Shown here: one piece after another, positions 3,949-5,209 of the stretch | Position numbering within the stretch: position 1 is the stretch's first letter | Layout: each line of letters starts with the position of its first letter | Origin: JAAKFL01 sp964629645 | Lineage (GTDB): Bacteria > Chlamydiota > Chlamydiia > Chlamydiales > SLFE01 | Length of the DNA: 5,209 nt | Direction: 5' to 3' | Assembly: GCA_964629645.1 (NCBI GenBank) | Contig: CAZVSU010000116.1 | Coordinates: 1-5,209, forward strand | Notes under the pieces: model-generated | What the model saw: only the letters and a program-made list of their open reading frames with translations | What the model was told of the DNA's origin: nothing | Databases searched by the model: none | Program-made: the position numbers and the translations under genes

Positions 3949-5175
3949 ATGGGAGTATTCCTGAGAAAGTTAAAATTGGGCAATAAGTGGCGCTATCAGG
4001 GCTATTACAAGGGAAATCGATACACTGGCCCGGCAGTCTATGACAGCAGGCGGGATGCACTCGAAGCCGAGAGAGTCTATCTCGCAGGACTGAGAGGGGA
4101 TACCGTTCAATCTCTCATGACGGCCTACCTGAGTCATCTAAGAGTAAACACGACCAACACGGGCTACCAGAAGCATAGTGAGAGGGTGATTCAGCGGTTC
4201 ATCGATTTTCTTGGTGCGCCGGACCTACCAGTGACGGGGGTATCCAGAAGACAGGTGGAGGAGTTCAAACAGGCAGAGGCACTGAGACGGCATGAGGCCG
4301 GAGAGTCGCCACATTCAGTGAACTACACGCTGCGGATTCTGAAGGCGTTCTTCTACTACGCGGTCCGGGTGAAGGAGATAGACATGAAGAACCCCGTGGC
4401 GCACGTGAAGCATCAAGCGTTGAACGACGAGCCCAAGTATATCCCCACTGATGCCGACCTCGCCACCTTGAGAGAGCGGCTCGACCGGGAAGAGGCACTG
4501 TTGGTTGACTTCTGTGCCGAGACAGGGTGTCGAATTAATGAGGCCTTACGGCTGACCGCTAAGGACGTGGGTGAGGAGACCATGACCCTGTGGACTAGGA
4601 AGGCGAAGAACAGCAACCTCACTTCCCGGGTGGTGCCCCGACCGTATTGCCTGAAGGACATACACATCCCCCCTGACGGTGGGCGGATATTTCCGAGATG
4701 GAAGGTCCAACCACGTTTCCTTGAGAAGAGGGTGAAGGCGCTCCAGGAGGAGAGAGAAGAATTCTCCGGCCGACCGCTTCTATCGAGCTATTTCAACTGG
4801 CATAACCTCAGGCACAAAGCAGCCTCTGAGTGGCACCACGGCGGGATGGTGCTCATTGAGATCATGGCGCGTCTAGGTCACTCGAACATCGAGACCACAC
4901 AGAAGTATCTCCAGAGTCTGGGGTTCACGACGGTGAAGTACACGTTAGGTGACCGACCGGGGTACCAGAGTGGGCCGACGAGGGACGATATCGAGGAAGC
5001 TGATCAAGCCTCCACAGATGAGGACGTGAAGGTTTTTGAGTGGCTACGGGGTAAGGTCGGGACCAAGTTAGCGGGGGAAGTGGTGTTCGGTGTTCCAGAC
5101 GATGGGACCCTTATTGAGCTTGAAAAATTCGGGATTACACCAGATGTAATCCGGGATTACAGAGACAGGCAATAA
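3949..5175 (+). CDS. Tyrosine recombinase (phage-type integrase)
   Basis: This 408-residue enzyme would integrate and excise the element by site-specific recombination. Residues 1-45 look like an arm-type DNA-binding domain (KWRYQGYYKGNRY... then a helix). A SAM-like core-binding domain spans about 52-145 and the catalytic domain about 163-325. Catalytic residues are visible: Arg195 in TGCRINEAL, Lys218 or Lys220 after the beta-hairpin, His285 and Arg288 in WHNLRHK, His311 in LGHSN, and the nucleophile Tyr320 in TTQKYLQ. All are intact, so it should be active. The C-terminus runs about 88 residues past Tyr320 with an acidic stretch, longer than in many integrases. The ATG at 3949 follows AAAGGA (3934-3939) by 9 nt; that site lies inside the previous gene, so translation may be coupled. 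Confidence 0.95.
   Translation: MGVFLRKLKLGNKWRYQGYYKGNRYTGPAVYDSRRDALEAERVYLAGLRGDTVQSLMTAYLSHLRVNTTNTGYQKHSERVIQRFIDFLGAPDLPVTGVSRRQVEEFKQAEALRRHEAGESPHSVNYTLRILKAFFYYAVRVKEIDMKNPVAHVKHQALNDEPKYIPTDADLATLRERLDREEALLVDFCAETGCRINEALRLTAKDVGEETMTLWTRKAKNSNLTSRVVPRPYCLKDIHIPPDGGRIFPRWKVQPRFLEKRVKALQEEREEFSGRPLLSSYFNWHNLRHKAASEWHHGGMVLIEIMARLGHSNIETTQKYLQSLGFTTVKYTLGDRPGYQSGPTRDDIEEADQASTDEDVKVFEWLRGKVGTKLAGEVVFGVPDDGTLIELEKFGITPDVIRDYRDRQ
5132..5160. repeat. Overlapping inverted repeats at the integrase 3' end
   Basis: GGATTAC occurs at 5132-5138 and 5154-5160, with its complement GTAATCC at 5146-5152 between them. The centre copy can pair with either flank: a 7-bp hairpin with a 7-nt loop on the left, or a 15-bp palindrome centred on one G on the right. 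It lies inside the last codons of the integrase. It could be a transcript-end structure, a protein-binding site or coding coincidence. Confidence 0.5.
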
Positions 5176-5209
5176 TCATCTGTTTTTATTTATAAACATA
5201 TTTACTCTT
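5176..5209. other. AT-rich flank after the integrase
   Basis: The 34 bp after the stop codon turn abruptly AT-rich and contain small dyads such as TTTATAAA and TAAACATATTTA. Attachment sites often lie just beyond an integrase gene and such a switch would fit one, but no core repeat can be recognised within the window. Confidence 0.25.

Noticed and set aside
4265..4667. Minus-strand frames inside the integrase
   Set aside because: They are opposite a gene with a full catalytic set and are shadows.
1..5209. tRNA or rRNA genes
   Set aside because: No cloverleaf with a TTCGA-type arm or conserved rRNA segment was seen on either strand.

Overview
This window looks like part of a bacterial mobile genetic element (an integrative element, prophage or plasmid). 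The evidence for bacteria is two promoters with a perfect TTGACA -35 box, Shine-Dalgarno sequences in front of most genes, and bacterial or phage-type recombinases. Most genes are fairly GC-rich with heavy use of AGG/AGA arginine and GGG glycine codons. One small gene is strikingly AT-rich and looks separately acquired. I cannot name the host or the element family from this sequence.

Layout. (1) Positions 1-1647, minus strand: a 549-residue open frame that runs off the left edge. It has a Walker A motif, a DE-type Walker B motif and further helicase-like motifs, so it is probably a divergent superfamily-2-type helicase/ATPase of the kind found on phages and plasmids. (2) Positions 1648-2026: a divergent control region. 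It holds three 25-bp repeats at an exact 47-bp period, a 30-bp dyad with a non-palindromic central dinucleotide, and a strong promoter reading right. (3) Positions 2027-2707, plus strand: a small serine recombinase with an intact catalytic domain. (4) Positions 2708-3339: 632 bp with no convincing protein gene. It begins with what looks like the 5' part of a group II intron (domain I) without a visible domain V or reverse transcriptase. It continues with hairpins, short minus-strand micro-ORFs of doubtful status, and an operator/promoter cluster. (5) Positions 3340-5175, plus strand: a three-gene operon of ribbon-helix-helix DNA-binding protein, AT-rich single-pass membrane protein and 408-residue tyrosine recombinase (integrase).

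How the parts may work together (inference). The tyrosine recombinase would move the element in and out of the chromosome. The small RHH protein could autoregulate the operon through the perfect 8-bp inverted repeat inside the promoter at 3122-3150. The serine recombinase could resolve multimers or invert DNA at the 30-bp dyad just upstream of its own promoter, and would repress itself when bound there. The helicase-like protein and the 47-bp-period repeats may form a replication or copy-control module. No complete known defence system is visible. The items most worth following up are the repeat array, the recombinase-site candidate and the intron-like RNA.
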